A stretch of 64,000 nt of DNA from G965267335 sp965267335 (lineage in GTDB: Bacteria; Bacteroidota; Bacteroidia; Cytophagales; JAAEPT01). The notes beneath the pieces were generated by a model. It saw nothing but the letters and a program-made list of their open reading frames with translations. It was not told where the DNA came from and did not search any database. A program made the position numbers and the translations under genes. The DNA is taken from assembly GCA_965267335.1 (NCBI GenBank), contig OZ253953.1, positions 3,472,001 through 3,536,000 of the forward strand. Reading direction: 5' to 3'. Of the stretch, positions 1 through 7,270 are shown in pieces; within the stretch, counting starts at the first letter, position 1; the number at the start of each line of letters is the position of its first letter.

Positions 1-444
1 TTTAATCCGGGATCAGAAGCTATAGCAGCAGGAAGGCTAATGCTCTCAAAAATTGACCGACTGATAAGTAAGAACAACGATTTTGGTTTTGAGACGACCC
101 TTGCGACCAAGAGTTATAAAAACTTTATAATAAAAGCTCAAAAAAACGGATATCGGACGACTCTTCTATTCTTTTGGTTAAGAAACCCTGACTTGGCCGT
201 TAAGCGTGTAGAAACCAGAGTTAAAGAAGGAGGGCATAACATTCCCGAGAACGTGATAAGAAGGCGATATGAAAACGGACTAAAGAACTTCTTTTCAATA
301 TTTGAACCTTTAGTTGACGAATGGATGTTTATAGATAACTCAGGAGAACCTTATCAAATTGTGGCGCATAAAAACACAAAAGAAACGATTATTCATAACC
401 AAGTTTTATGGAACGATTTAAAAAGTAAATACAAGATTGACTGA
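1..444 (+). CDS. Zeta-toxin-like kinase, 5' end outside window
   Basis: The open frame runs in from base 1, so the N-terminus and the expected Walker A loop lie upstream of the window. The visible part has hallmarks of the zeta toxin / UDP-GlcNAc kinase-like P-loop family: an AGR segment before the first visible Met, a FETTLA strand, a GY-x-x-x-LLFFWL strand, the RVETRVKEGGH-x-IP segment and an RRRYENGL helix, ending with a FIDNSG strand. Known family members phosphorylate UDP-activated sugars or other small substrates and often act as toxins; the function here is inferred. The next gene starts 1 base after its stop, so the two are likely co-transcribed as a toxin-antitoxin-like pair. An internal ATG at 40 gives a 134-residue product but would cut the domain, so it is not the real start. 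Confidence 0.75.
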   Translation, partial: FNPGSEAIAAGRLMLSKIDRLISKNNDFGFETTLATKSYKNFIIKAQKNGYRTTLLFFWLRNPDLAVKRVETRVKEGGHNIPENVIRRRYENGLKNFFSIFEPLVDEWMFIDNSGEPYQIVAHKNTKETIIHNQVLWNDLKSKYKID

Positions 445-445
445 T

Positions 446-610
446 ATGGACAATACGGATAAAATTATCATTGGGCTTGAAAAGGCGTATCAAAAACTTA
501 TTGAATTCAAAAAGTACAAGAAAACGCCAATAATTGTTTCTAAGGACGGAAAAGTCGTTGAATTGAACCCTGAAAAAATAGCTCCCAACAACACGGTATA
601 TAGCAAATAG
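446..610 (+). CDS. Small 54-residue partner of the zeta-like kinase
   Basis: The ATG at 446 follows the kinase stop by one base and gives a 54-residue lysine-rich protein starting MDNTDKIIIGLEKAYQKL and ending NNTVYSK. I do not recognise a domain. Its position right behind a zeta-type kinase suggests an antitoxin or accessory factor, but this is inference from context only. The last codons lie inside an attC-like sequence: the bases encoding NNTVYSK form the left arm of the hairpin described at 587-768, which fits a gene carried on an integron-type cassette. It is too short for most ORF callers. Confidence 0.6.
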   Translation: MDNTDKIIIGLEKAYQKLIEFKKYKKTPIIVSKDGKVVELNPEKIAPNNTVYSK

Positions 611-768
611 GGTGTTTAATGAGTTTCTTGCGAGCTCTATTTACCACCCCACCAAATCTTTCTATACAATTTAATCCGGTCCCGGCAAGCCCCAACACTC
701 CACCAAGTGTAGTGAATCATATTTCCCTTGCCTTTCGGCAACAAGCGTATTTCTTATACTCCGTTGTT
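587..768 (+). other. attC-like recombination site behind the zeta pair
   Basis: The left arm (587-612, beginning AACAACACGGTATATAGC) pairs imperfectly with the right arm (745-767, ending CTCCGTTGTT). Extra-helical bases and a roughly 130-base spacer lie between them, as in integron attC sites. The left arm resembles the arm of the much clearer site at 5144-5335 (both contain TATATAGCAAATAGGG). The crossover would be G763^T764. The cassette's own start lies before the window, so the start/end complementarity test used for the later cassettes cannot be applied. Confidence 0.45.
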
Positions 769-1478
769 CGTGACTGCTCAGGCCGCATGGCCTCGTTAAC
801 CTTTCAATCCCTGATACCATCCACACGTCCTCCACTGACCCGAAGATGCTATCGCGGTCTTCACGGCTTAACTGGAAATACAAGAATAAAGTTATGCCGT
901 CATTGCACGCCTGGAGCCAGCGTTAGCAGTGAAAGGCGTAGCAATCTGCCGGCTTGGATGGCTAAGCAATTCACCCAGCCTGTAATAGGTAAACGCAAAG
1001 AACACGAAGATTTCGCAGCTTGAGCGCGTTTGCAACGCGTTCAGGTAAGTTCTATAAACTTATTTTAGGACGAGTCATCCCACTTCCTCCACTGACCCGA
1101 AGATGCTATCGCGGTCTTCAAGGCTTAACTGAATTTGGAAAAACTCATTTTGAGTATGCACAACGACCAAGCAATTCACCCGGCCTGCGGTAGGCAAGCG
1201 CAAAGAACACGAAGATTTCGCAAAGTTCACGAAGTTTGTTTAGCAAAGGTATAGCTGGAAGTACAAGATTAAAGCTATCACGTCATTGCACGCCTGGAGC
1301 TAGCGTTAGCAGTGAAAGGCGTAGCAATCTGCAAGCTTGGGTGACCGGACATTTCAACCCTGCTTTCGGCAAACCCAGACACCCAGCTTGAGCACGTTTG
1401 CAGCGCGTTCAGGTAAGTTCTCTGAAATAAAACCCAACACCTCCCGAAATTGAAGCGATTGATTATCTTTAACCAGAT
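611..1478. repeat. Mosaic of dispersed repeats, no convincing gene
   Basis: This 868-base stretch holds no gene I can support. It contains two diverged copies of the same block order: 829-873 and 1086-1130 (a 45-base unit starting CCTCCACTGACCCGAAGATG); 961-1018 and 1170-1223 (containing GCAAAGAACACGAAGATTTC); 872-950 and 1255-1333 (a unit containing GTCATTGCACGCC ... GGCGTAGCAATCTGC, resembling REP-type elements of Bacteroidota); and 1018-1053 and 1386-1421 (a unit containing GCGTTCAGGTAAGTTCT). A third, diverged copy of the last unit is at 6301-6328. GGAGCCAGCGTTAGC at 912-926 looks like the right half of a decayed attC. It reads as a graveyard of cassette ends and REP-like repeats. Confidence 0.6.
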
Positions 1479-2846
1479 ATGGTAAATAACCAAAATATCA
1501 AAGACAACAGACGTCAGGTGAAAAGTTGTTTTCACACACTTATACTTATATTCACACTTTTCAGCCTACCTGCTTTTTCTCAACAATACCTGGATGCTCA
1601 AGAAGGAGGCTTCGTTTTGAACAAAAACACGGGTATTTACCTCCCCCCAAACAGCTTATGCTATTCCAACGGAACATTAGTAACAGGGAAAATCAGAGTA
1701 GAGACTAAGGAATATTATAAATCCGCAGACTTATTACAACTGGGAATCAACACTTACTGCGATAATACCCTACTGGTAACCGGATATTTGATGGACGTAC
1801 AAATATTTGCCGGAGATAGCCTTTTGCACATCGCTCCGGATAAACATTATAGTATCTTCTTTAAAAGAGACATTATCGGTTACACCCACAAGGGTGCCTC
1901 CCTTTATTTGGGTAATACAGAAGCCGGTGAAATCGTAAATTTCACAGAGGCACCTGAGGATGTGAATTTATCAAGAGACAAGGAACTAATCGCACAAAAA
2001 GAGAATGTAGACACTTATATCATGAAGTTCTACCTGTATGGCCAACCCGATCAAATAACGACATTATGCCAGGAAGACCAAGTTGTAGACTATTCAGATT
2101 ATAGTGAGGCCTTTAGTGCCGAGCAAGCCCAGGAATATTATTCATCACATCAATCTTTCTTTGAAAAAACTGCAAATACCAAATTCTCGGAAAGGTACAA
2201 ATTGTTTGGGTCGAGTAGTCTACCCTATTATTCCGGGGTTATTGGTCCAAACAGAAAGGCTATTAATTTAAAACTTCATAACACAAATCATCCAGATATA
2301 GAACTTTACGAAAAAATGCTTGAGCCGTTCAAAACTCAGACAATTGCTGTAATGAAACCTGGAGATTCATTCAAAGTATATCTGAAGCCAGATAAACAAG
2401 TAGATCCGACAAAACTGACCGATCTCCTATATTTCAATGAAAGGGATAGCATACCAATCAAATCATATGCCTATGAAATTTACAGAACGAATCAGCTCGG
2501 AGTCCTTGGCCTTTGCAACAAAGTAAAAACTCCATTACCCAGAAGTCTAAATATCACAATGACCGACAATGAAGGAGTGGACTTGTACTACACTTACCAG
2601 CACACTAATATTTTCATAAAAGGCAAACGGGAAAATGAAGGTTTTAGCTTCAAGCAATTACCTACTATTTATGATGAGGAATCATATCCCCCTTTTCTGA
2701 TCGGTATAAAGTACGAAGGAAACTTTGTGTACCTAGCAAGAATCGAAATATCAGAAAGCAACAAGCAGCTGATCAAGTTGGATTCCTTTGAGAAAGTTCC
2801 CATTTCTAGGATGGCAGAAAAGTTAAAGGATTTTGGGGTGGACTAA
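1479..2846 (+). CDS. Exported protein of unknown function, ZU5-like N-terminal half
   Basis: A 455-residue protein with a signal peptide after a charged N-terminal stretch (hydrophobic LILIFTLFSLPAFS, cleavage near AFSQQ). Residues about 45-150 have the pattern G-x-Y-LPPNSL ... G-KIRVETKEYYKSADLLQLGI ... LLVTGYLMDVQIFAGD ... HYSIFFKRD, which resembles a beta-sandwich module common in exported Bacteroidota proteins and reminiscent of ZU5 domains. I cannot assign a function. It probably acts in the periplasm or outer membrane. It sits between the repeat mosaic and the first 350-bp mini-cassette. I looked for a cassette start complementary to its 3' end and did not find one, so it may not itself be a cassette gene. 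A later in-frame start is possible. Confidence 0.7.
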   Translation: MVNNQNIKDNRRQVKSCFHTLILIFTLFSLPAFSQQYLDAQEGGFVLNKNTGIYLPPNSLCYSNGTLVTGKIRVETKEYYKSADLLQLGINTYCDNTLLVTGYLMDVQIFAGDSLLHIAPDKHYSIFFKRDIIGYTHKGASLYLGNTEAGEIVNFTEAPEDVNLSRDKELIAQKENVDTYIMKFYLYGQPDQITTLCQEDQVVDYSDYSEAFSAEQAQEYYSSHQSFFEKTANTKFSERYKLFGSSSLPYYSGVIGPNRKAINLKLHNTNHPDIELYEKMLEPFKTQTIAVMKPGDSFKVYLKPDKQVDPTKLTDLLYFNERDSIPIKSYAYEIYRTNQLGVLGLCNKVKTPLPRSLNITMTDNEGVDLYYTYQHTNIFIKGKRENEGFSFKQLPTIYDEESYPPFLIGIKYEGNFVYLARIEISESNKQLIKLDSFEKVPISRMAEKLKDFGVD

Positions 2847-2930
2847 CTTACAACTTTTAGAAATAGAGTGATTGGTTATCTTTACACTCCACATAGGGAG
2901 ATATAAGGAACAGTTCCTTATATTCTTACG

Positions 2931-3280
2931 TTGATAAATATTCTCCCTCCGGTCGAACAAAATCCTTCCGTGCGTCTGCTCCGCATACACACTCCCAGTA
3001 TTTTGACTATTTATCAACGACCCGCTAAACCAAATTGAGCATCCTACCCCAAATCAACTATCGACCGTCAGTCGGCTTCGAGCAAAACATTCATCAACAT
3101 GAGCTAAACTCAATTTGATTCGGTATTTCGAGCTCCCAAAATTAAGAAAGTGTTTTACGTACGGTGTGATACACCTACTCTCAAATCAAAACCAACATCT
3201 ATATCGAAACAGCTATGTTGGTTTTGATTAAACACTTTCTTAATTTCTGCTCTCAACACCGAACTGCGTTTAGCGGGTCG
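2931..3280 (+). mobile_element. 350-bp gene-less mini-cassette, copy A
   Basis: First of three copies of a 350-base unit. It starts after G2930 with TTGATAAATA; TATTTATCAAC at 3008-3018 is the exact reverse complement of 2930-2940 (11 bases), the relation expected between a cassette start and its own R'' site. AACGACCCGCTAAAC (3016-3030) pairs perfectly with GTTTAGCGGGTCGTT (3268-3282) over 15 bases, closing an attC-like hairpin of about 265 bases. Three more stems nest inside: 3031-3039 with 3109-3117, 3141-3155 with 3230-3244, and 3184-3198 with 3215-3229. The 67 bases before the hairpin hold no gene. Confidence 0.75.
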
Positions 3281-3301
3281 TTAGCCACAACAAGTAAGAA
3301 A

Positions 3302-4069
3302 ATGGGTAAATACTTTCTTTTATTTTTTACTATACTTTTTTTTCAGGGATGTCTACATAAATCAAATCCTTATAATGAAGTTAAGTTTTACAATCCAAAC
3401 CACACAATAGGGTTAAAACCTAGCTTTTCTAAATTAAAGGCTGGAACTGTAAAGATTCAAGATAGAGAAGTAACGTTCGTTAATGCATATTTATCATCGC
3501 AATTAATTTCAATTAATGAGTACTATCACTTTTTAACTGATGTATCAAAAAATATCGAAATCAACTTAATAAAAGATTCACTTTCAAATTATATTGATTT
3601 AGAGAACTCACCCATCAAATTCAAAAACCAAAACCTCATTAAATCAAATGAAGGCAAAAAACCAATTACTTTTGTGACGTACTTCGGTGCGAAAGCATAT
3701 TGTGAATGGTTAACGAGTAAATTTTGCAAAAAACAAAATCGTCCAATTTTCAGATTACCATCAGAGTACGAATGGATAAATGCACTCAACCAGAATACAA
3801 TTCGTAAAAATGAACAACTAAAGGAATGGATAATACCTAATAGATGTATTATTACATACACCCCTATAACAGAGGGATTCTGTGAGCATGATTGGGTTAA
3901 CAGTTTGATACACAACAAATCGGATTCTACAATAACAACTACCATCAATGATTTTGAACAAAAATCCTACACAATCACTGGTGAATCCAAAAGTAAAACA
4001 AGCTCGTTAATAGGATTTAGGGTTATTCAAACTAAACCTAAAAGAAAAGGCTCTGGACATGAATTCTAA
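3302..4069 (+). CDS. Cassette-borne FGE/SUMF1-like lipoprotein, degenerate
   Basis: I chose ATG 3302 because it gives a lipoprotein signal (MGKYFLLFFTILFFQGCLHK, lipobox QGC). An upstream in-frame ATG at 3215 lies inside the mini-cassette and would bury the signal. The protein has 255 residues. The middle matches the formylglycine-generating-enzyme-like sulfatase-modifying fold: ITFVTYFGAKAYCEWL, then FRLPSEYEWINAL, and a C-terminal IGFRV strand. The usual tryptophan-rich central segment is missing or highly diverged, so catalysis is unlikely. Related lipoproteins (GldJ and GldK types) serve gliding and type IX secretion; a structural role is a guess. The gene is the sole occupant of its cassette (3281-4268). 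Confidence 0.6.
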   Translation: MGKYFLLFFTILFFQGCLHKSNPYNEVKFYNPNHTIGLKPSFSKLKAGTVKIQDREVTFVNAYLSSQLISINEYYHFLTDVSKNIEINLIKDSLSNYIDLENSPIKFKNQNLIKSNEGKKPITFVTYFGAKAYCEWLTSKFCKKQNRPIFRLPSEYEWINALNQNTIRKNEQLKEWIIPNRCIITYTPITEGFCEHDWVNSLIHNKSDSTITTTINDFEQKSYTITGESKSKTSSLIGFRVIQTKPKRKGSGHEF

Positions 4070-4076
4070 AAAAAAT

Positions 4077-4274
4077 GTGGCTAACAAGCAGTATGATGTA
4101 ATAGCTAGTAGCATGTTTCGTAGCTGTTGTACTACTTGGACGCCCCGTCAAATCTACGCTTTGACGTATTTCACGAGAAGAAATTAAGTACAGCAAATCG
4201 TAGATTTGCCTACTTAGTAAAACGAAACTATATTACTCTAAAATACGCTACTCCACATACTGGAGGCGTTGATA
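4077..4274 (+). other. attC-like site closing the FGE-like cassette
   Basis: TGTGGCTAAC at 4076-4085 is the exact 10-base reverse complement of the cassette start GTTAGCCACA at 3280-3289. The right arm before G4268^T4269 (GCTACTCCACATACTGGAGG) pairs imperfectly with the bases after AAC (AAGCAGTATGATGTAATAGC). Two inner palindromes around GTCAAATC...TTTGAC and GCAAATCGTAGATTTGC fill the spacer. This is the expected architecture of a long, diverged attC. Confidence 0.6.
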
Positions 4275-4618
4275 AATATTCTCCCTCCGGTCGAACAAAA
4301 TCCTTCCGTGCGTCTGCTCCGCATACACACTCCCAGTATTTTGACTATTTATCAACGACCCGCTAAACCAAATTGAGCATCCTACCCCAAATCAACTATC
4401 GACCGTCAGTCGGCTTCGAGCAAAACATTCATCAACATGAGCTAAACTCAATTTGATTCGGTATTTCGAGCTCCCAAAATTAAGAAAGTGTTTTACGTAC
4501 GGTGTGATACACCTACTCTCAAATCAAAACCAACATCTATATCGAAACAGCTATGTTGGTTTTGATTAAACACTTTCTTAATTTCTGCTCTCAACACCGA
4601 ACTGCGTTTAGCGGGTCG
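4269..4618 (+). mobile_element. 350-bp gene-less mini-cassette, copy B
   Basis: By eye this copy is identical to copy A over all 350 bases, although the sequences on either side (the end of the FGE-like cassette and the start of the next gene cassette) are unrelated to those flanking copy A. Its outer hairpin arms, inner stems and start/end complementarity are the same. It delivers the junction GTTACCTGC at 4618-4626. Confidence 0.75.
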
Positions 4619-4634
4619 TTACCTGCAATAAAAA

Positions 4635-5141
4635 ATGAAGACACGATTTTTCATATTACTATTATTGTCATTTGTCTTCTTTCAGATAAATGCTCAAAAT
4701 GAATCGAAATTTCCAGATTCTTGGGATACTAATAATGATTTAAGAGGATCCAATGGAGAAGTTTTAGCTTGGACTCATAAAAAAGATACTACTAGACCTT
4801 TTGAGTACAAAAGTTGTATAACTCTTGTTGTTGGAAAAGACTCTTTAGGAATGGATGAATATTTTATTAGCCAAATGTATACAAATGAAAAGCCTTTTAA
4901 CAAATGGCATCAATCTTCAATACATTATGGCCCTGACTCTACTCAATTGTTTGGTTTCCATGATGTCCACATTGAAAGATTTGACCACAAACCAACAGAA
5001 CAGGAGATATACAAACTTCTAGATAGATGGATGTTTAAACTTGAAAAAAATGACTGGATAACAATTGAACACGGAATAGATGATTCCTTATGGTTAAAAT
5101 ATTTTGGTTTCAAGCCGAATAAGAAATTAAGAATGGAATAA
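4635..5141 (+). CDS. Cassette-borne small exported protein, unknown
   Basis: A 168-residue protein with a clear signal peptide (MKTRFFILLLLSFVFFQINA, cleavage before QNES). I do not recognise the mature part. It is rich in aromatic and acidic residues, contains a KDSLGMDEYFISQMY segment and a predicted helix EQEIYKLLDRWMFKLEKNDW, and ends with a short basic tail. The gene starts 16 bases after the cassette boundary and stops 2 bases before the R'' complement (5144-5152), so the cassette is almost fully occupied by one gene. Function unknown; export to the periplasm is supported by the signal alone. Confidence 0.65.
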   Translation: MKTRFFILLLLSFVFFQINAQNESKFPDSWDTNNDLRGSNGEVLAWTHKKDTTRPFEYKSCITLVVGKDSLGMDEYFISQMYTNEKPFNKWHQSSIHYGPDSTQLFGFHDVHIERFDHKPTEQEIYKLLDRWMFKLEKNDWITIEHGIDDSLWLKYFGFKPNKKLRME

Positions 5142-5143
5142 AA

Positions 5144-5335
5144 GCAGGTAACACTGTATATAGCAAATAGGGCGTTTGGTGGTTAACGAAAGTTCAGTGT
5201 TATTTAACAACACCGCCAAATCGCTGATTTGGCTTTTAAGAATGAATAAATTAAAAACACAACGTTTTGGCTCAGAGCAAACTTGAAAGTTCATCGCTTT
5301 CTACTGCCCTACTTGCCATATACTAAACGTTGATA
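5144..5335 (+). other. Best-preserved attC site of the array
   Basis: GCAGGTAAC (5144-5152) is the exact reverse complement of the cassette start GTTACCTGC (4618-4626). Downstream of AAC the left arm reads ACTGTATATAGCAAATAGGG. The right arm before G5329^T5330 reads TGCCCTACTTGCCATATACT, pairing almost throughout with a few extra-helical bases. The spacer holds an inner hairpin CGCCAAATCGCTGATTTGGC. Total length is about 190 bases, longer than typical integron attC sites of about 60-140 bases. Confidence 0.7.
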
Positions 5336-5679
5336 AATATTCTCCCTCCGGTCGAACAAAATCCTTCCGTGCGTCTGCTCCGCATACACACTCCCAGTAT
5401 TTTGACTATTTATCAACGACCCGCTAAACCAAATTGAGCATCCTACCCCAAATCAACTATCGACCGTCAGTCGGCTTCGAGCAAAACATTCATCAACATG
5501 AGCTAAACTCAATTTGATTCGGTATTTCGAGCTCCCAAAATTAAGAAAGTGTTTTATGTACGGTGTGATACACCTACTCTCAAATCAAAACCAACATCTA
5601 TATCGAAACAGCTATGTTGGTTTTGATTAAACACTTTCTTAATTTTTGCTCTCAATACCGAACTGCGTTTAGCGGGTCG
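5330..5679 (+). mobile_element. 350-bp gene-less mini-cassette, copy C
   Basis: Third copy, again exactly 350 bases. I count three transitions relative to copies A and B: GTTTTATGTA for GTTTTACGTA, TTTTTGCT for TTTCTGCT, and CAATACCG for CAACACCG. All three leave the 15-base outer stem intact. Copy C therefore diverged slightly earlier than the A/B pair. Confidence 0.75.
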
Positions 5680-5700
5680 TTAGCTACAATATTTAACAAA

Positions 5701-6264
5701 ATGAAACATATCTTCATCTTATTTCTGATTTTATGGAGTGGAACTCTATTAGCTCAAACTTCAGACTCCACATCAAATGATTTCAACCCGAATGTAAAAC
5801 TAAACCAAAGTCAAGTTGGGTTAGTTTGTAGTGCCATTAGATCTAAATCTCAAGGTATACATACGGAAGACGGGTATAATTTCAGGAGGTATGAAGAACT
5901 AATATTAGAATACCTGGGCACAGATGTCTCCGACCCAAAAGCCCAAGAAAAGATCAAGCAGTTTATTCAGGCAAGTTATAAGGATTGTTATTGTGATAAA
6001 TATCAAGATAATCCAACTGGAGGCCTACTTCAACTATTTGTACATAATGATTGGGAGGATGGAATTCTTGAATTTATAAAATATAATGAAATTGATATTT
6101 ATACCATAACTGATAAAAATGGAACGCTAATACTACATTGGATCGACCAAGAAATTCAAGGAAACAACATTACTGATGAACATAAACAGATATATAAGAG
6201 AATCAAAGAAGCCATTATATATCAAGCCAATCACACAGACGATGATGACTTTTGGGGCTATTAA
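5701..6264 (+). CDS. Cassette-borne exported protein, unknown
   Basis: ATG 5701 gives a 187-residue protein with a textbook signal peptide (MKHIFILFLILWSGTLLAQ). An in-frame upstream ATG at 5614 is inside the mini-cassette and is rejected. The mature part is unrecognised. It has a helical half (YEELILEYLGTDVSD ... FIQASYKDCYCDKY) with a C-Y-C pair, then alternating strands and helices and an acidic C-terminus (DDDDFWGY). Paired cysteines suggest an oxidised exported domain. It occupies cassette 5680 to about 6320 and is bordered by GTTAGCT (5679-5685) and its complement AGCTAAC (6285-6291). Confidence 0.65.
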   Translation: MKHIFILFLILWSGTLLAQTSDSTSNDFNPNVKLNQSQVGLVCSAIRSKSQGIHTEDGYNFRRYEELILEYLGTDVSDPKAQEKIKQFIQASYKDCYCDKYQDNPTGGLLQLFVHNDWEDGILEFIKYNEIDIYTITDKNGTLILHWIDQEIQGNNITDEHKQIYKRIKEAIIYQANHTDDDDFWGY

Positions 6265-6284
6265 ATTAAAATAGGGATAATGAG

Positions 6285-6370
6285 AGCTAACACTGGCTCC
6301 AGCTCGGGCGCGTTTACAACGCGTTCGTAATCAAATATCTTACCCTTGACTCGTCCTAAAATAAGTTTAC
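6285..6370 (+). other. Left half of an attC plus repeat remnant
   Basis: AGCTAAC (6285-6291) complements the cassette start at 5679-5685. It is followed by ACTGGCTCCAGCTCGGGCG and the hairpin CGCGTTTACAACGCG seen also at 1023-1040. No right arm is found downstream. Instead a 22-base sequence (6348-6369, GACTCGTCCTAAAATAAG...) follows, which is the inverted copy of 1055-1076. The array therefore appears to end in a truncated site. Confidence 0.5.
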
Positions 6371-6513
6371 AGGTAAAACAATTAGACCGATTAGTTATAT
6401 TTAGCCCTGTATACTCCAGCCCAAGCTCCAATGCAATTCCTTCAAGGAATCAAATGCGCACAACACATTCAAACTAAAGCCTTCCAAGGGCCCATTTTAA
6501 CATTTAATATTGA

Positions 6514-7146
6514 TCATTTAACCTTTAAAATTCCAGCCAGCCCTTCTTTCATACTATTATACAACACGTATTCATTACCCAAAAACTCCTCCACTCCAGT
6601 CAATGAACCTTGCGCCAGCATCACTACTTTCTGTTGTGGTTCAAAAGAAGTAACCGCATCAGCCGCTACGCTCAGATAGGCACGGTTATCCTTTCCCAGG
6701 TGTTCCCAGGCAGCTGTCCCATCGATCCAATGTATAACCGGTTTTTTCTGAAGCTGTTCCGCCTCCTCCGCAATCAACTTACTCGTGGGTTCCACAGTAC
6801 TTGCCGTGGTATACAGCACGCCAAACTCATCGTGATGGGTTAGTACCGTTTTCACCATCTCCCGGTCGATACGCACAATATCCAAACCCTCTTCTTTGGC
6901 GAGCAGTTCAGCTCCTACTCCCAGACTCGAACAAGTACAAACAATCTTAGTGTCTTTGTCTACGGTAGTCAACAGCTCACCAATGTCAGCGGCTATTTCT
7001 TCATCAGTAGCTCCTGCCCTGCTTTTCTCCAATAGCTCCGGAACCGTCAGGTGAACGTACCCTTCCTTGCCTTCCAATTCCTTCCAGGTTTTGTCGACCA
7101 GATGTTCGATGTCTTTGAGAGTATTTATAAATAGTAGTTTTGCCAT
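6514..7146 (-). CDS. Asp/Glu racemase-superfamily protein
   Basis: A 210-residue cytoplasmic protein of the aspartate/glutamate racemase superfamily. The first catalytic-cysteine loop is visible as CTCSSLGVGAELL (about residues 89-101). In the second half the usual second Cys loop reads VVMLAQGSLTG, so a Gln/Gly-containing loop replaces the second cysteine. Loss of one cysteine argues against a two-base racemase and for a related activity or an inactive paralogue. The family also includes hydantoin racemases, maleate isomerases and arylmalonate decarboxylases. The gene is divergent from the LacI-type regulator, sharing a 124-base control region with a perfect palindrome, so it may belong to the same regulon. 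Confidence 0.7.
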   Translation of the reverse strand: MAKLLFINTLKDIEHLVDKTWKELEGKEGYVHLTVPELLEKSRAGATDEEIAADIGELLTTVDKDTKIVCTCSSLGVGAELLAKEEGLDIVRIDREMVKTVLTHHDEFGVLYTTASTVEPTSKLIAEEAEQLQKKPVIHWIDGTAAWEHLGKDNRAYLSVAADAVTSFEPQQKVVMLAQGSLTGVEEFLGNEYVLYNSMKEGLAGILKVK

Positions 7147-7218
7147 TAGTTTCTTATTTCATCCAACACTTCTAAAGGCAAAAATCAGGAAAAATTATAG
7201 ACTTTTCGAAAAATATTC

Positions 7219-7238
7219 TATCTTTGTGTACGTACACA
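7219..7238 (+). promoter_or_regulatory. -7 element overlapping a perfect palindrome (operator)
   Basis: TATCTTTG (7219-7226) matches the Bacteroidota -7 consensus TAnnTTTG. TGTGTACGTACACA (7225-7238) is a perfect 14-base palindrome with a central CG, as in LacI-family operators. It overlaps the -7 element, about 32 bases before the regulator's ATG, so autorepression is the simplest reading. I see no convincing -33 element at the usual spacing. Confidence 0.45.
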
Positions 7239-7270
7239 TAAGGTTTATTCTTAGAAAGGAACAAAAATCA

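Noticed and set aside
619..1023. 134-residue plus-strand ORF over the repeat mosaic
   Set aside because: It reads through REP-like and decayed cassette repeats, has odd composition (many Arg, Pro, Cys) and no domain; the same peptide pieces recur wherever the repeats occur.
1479..2929. The 1479-2846 gene as a further integron cassette
   Set aside because: No GTT start complementary to a site after its stop could be found, and the sequence before G2930 does not form clear attC arms.
3215..3301. In-frame N-terminal extension shared by the 3302 and 5701 genes (from ATG in the mini-cassette)
   Set aside because: The extension is encoded by the repeat, is out of frame for the 4635 gene, and would bury clear signal peptides that start at internal Met codons.
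4127..4366. 79-residue ORF across the attC-like site and mini-cassette B
   Set aside because: It lies in folded recombination sequence and has no start signal or recognisable fold.
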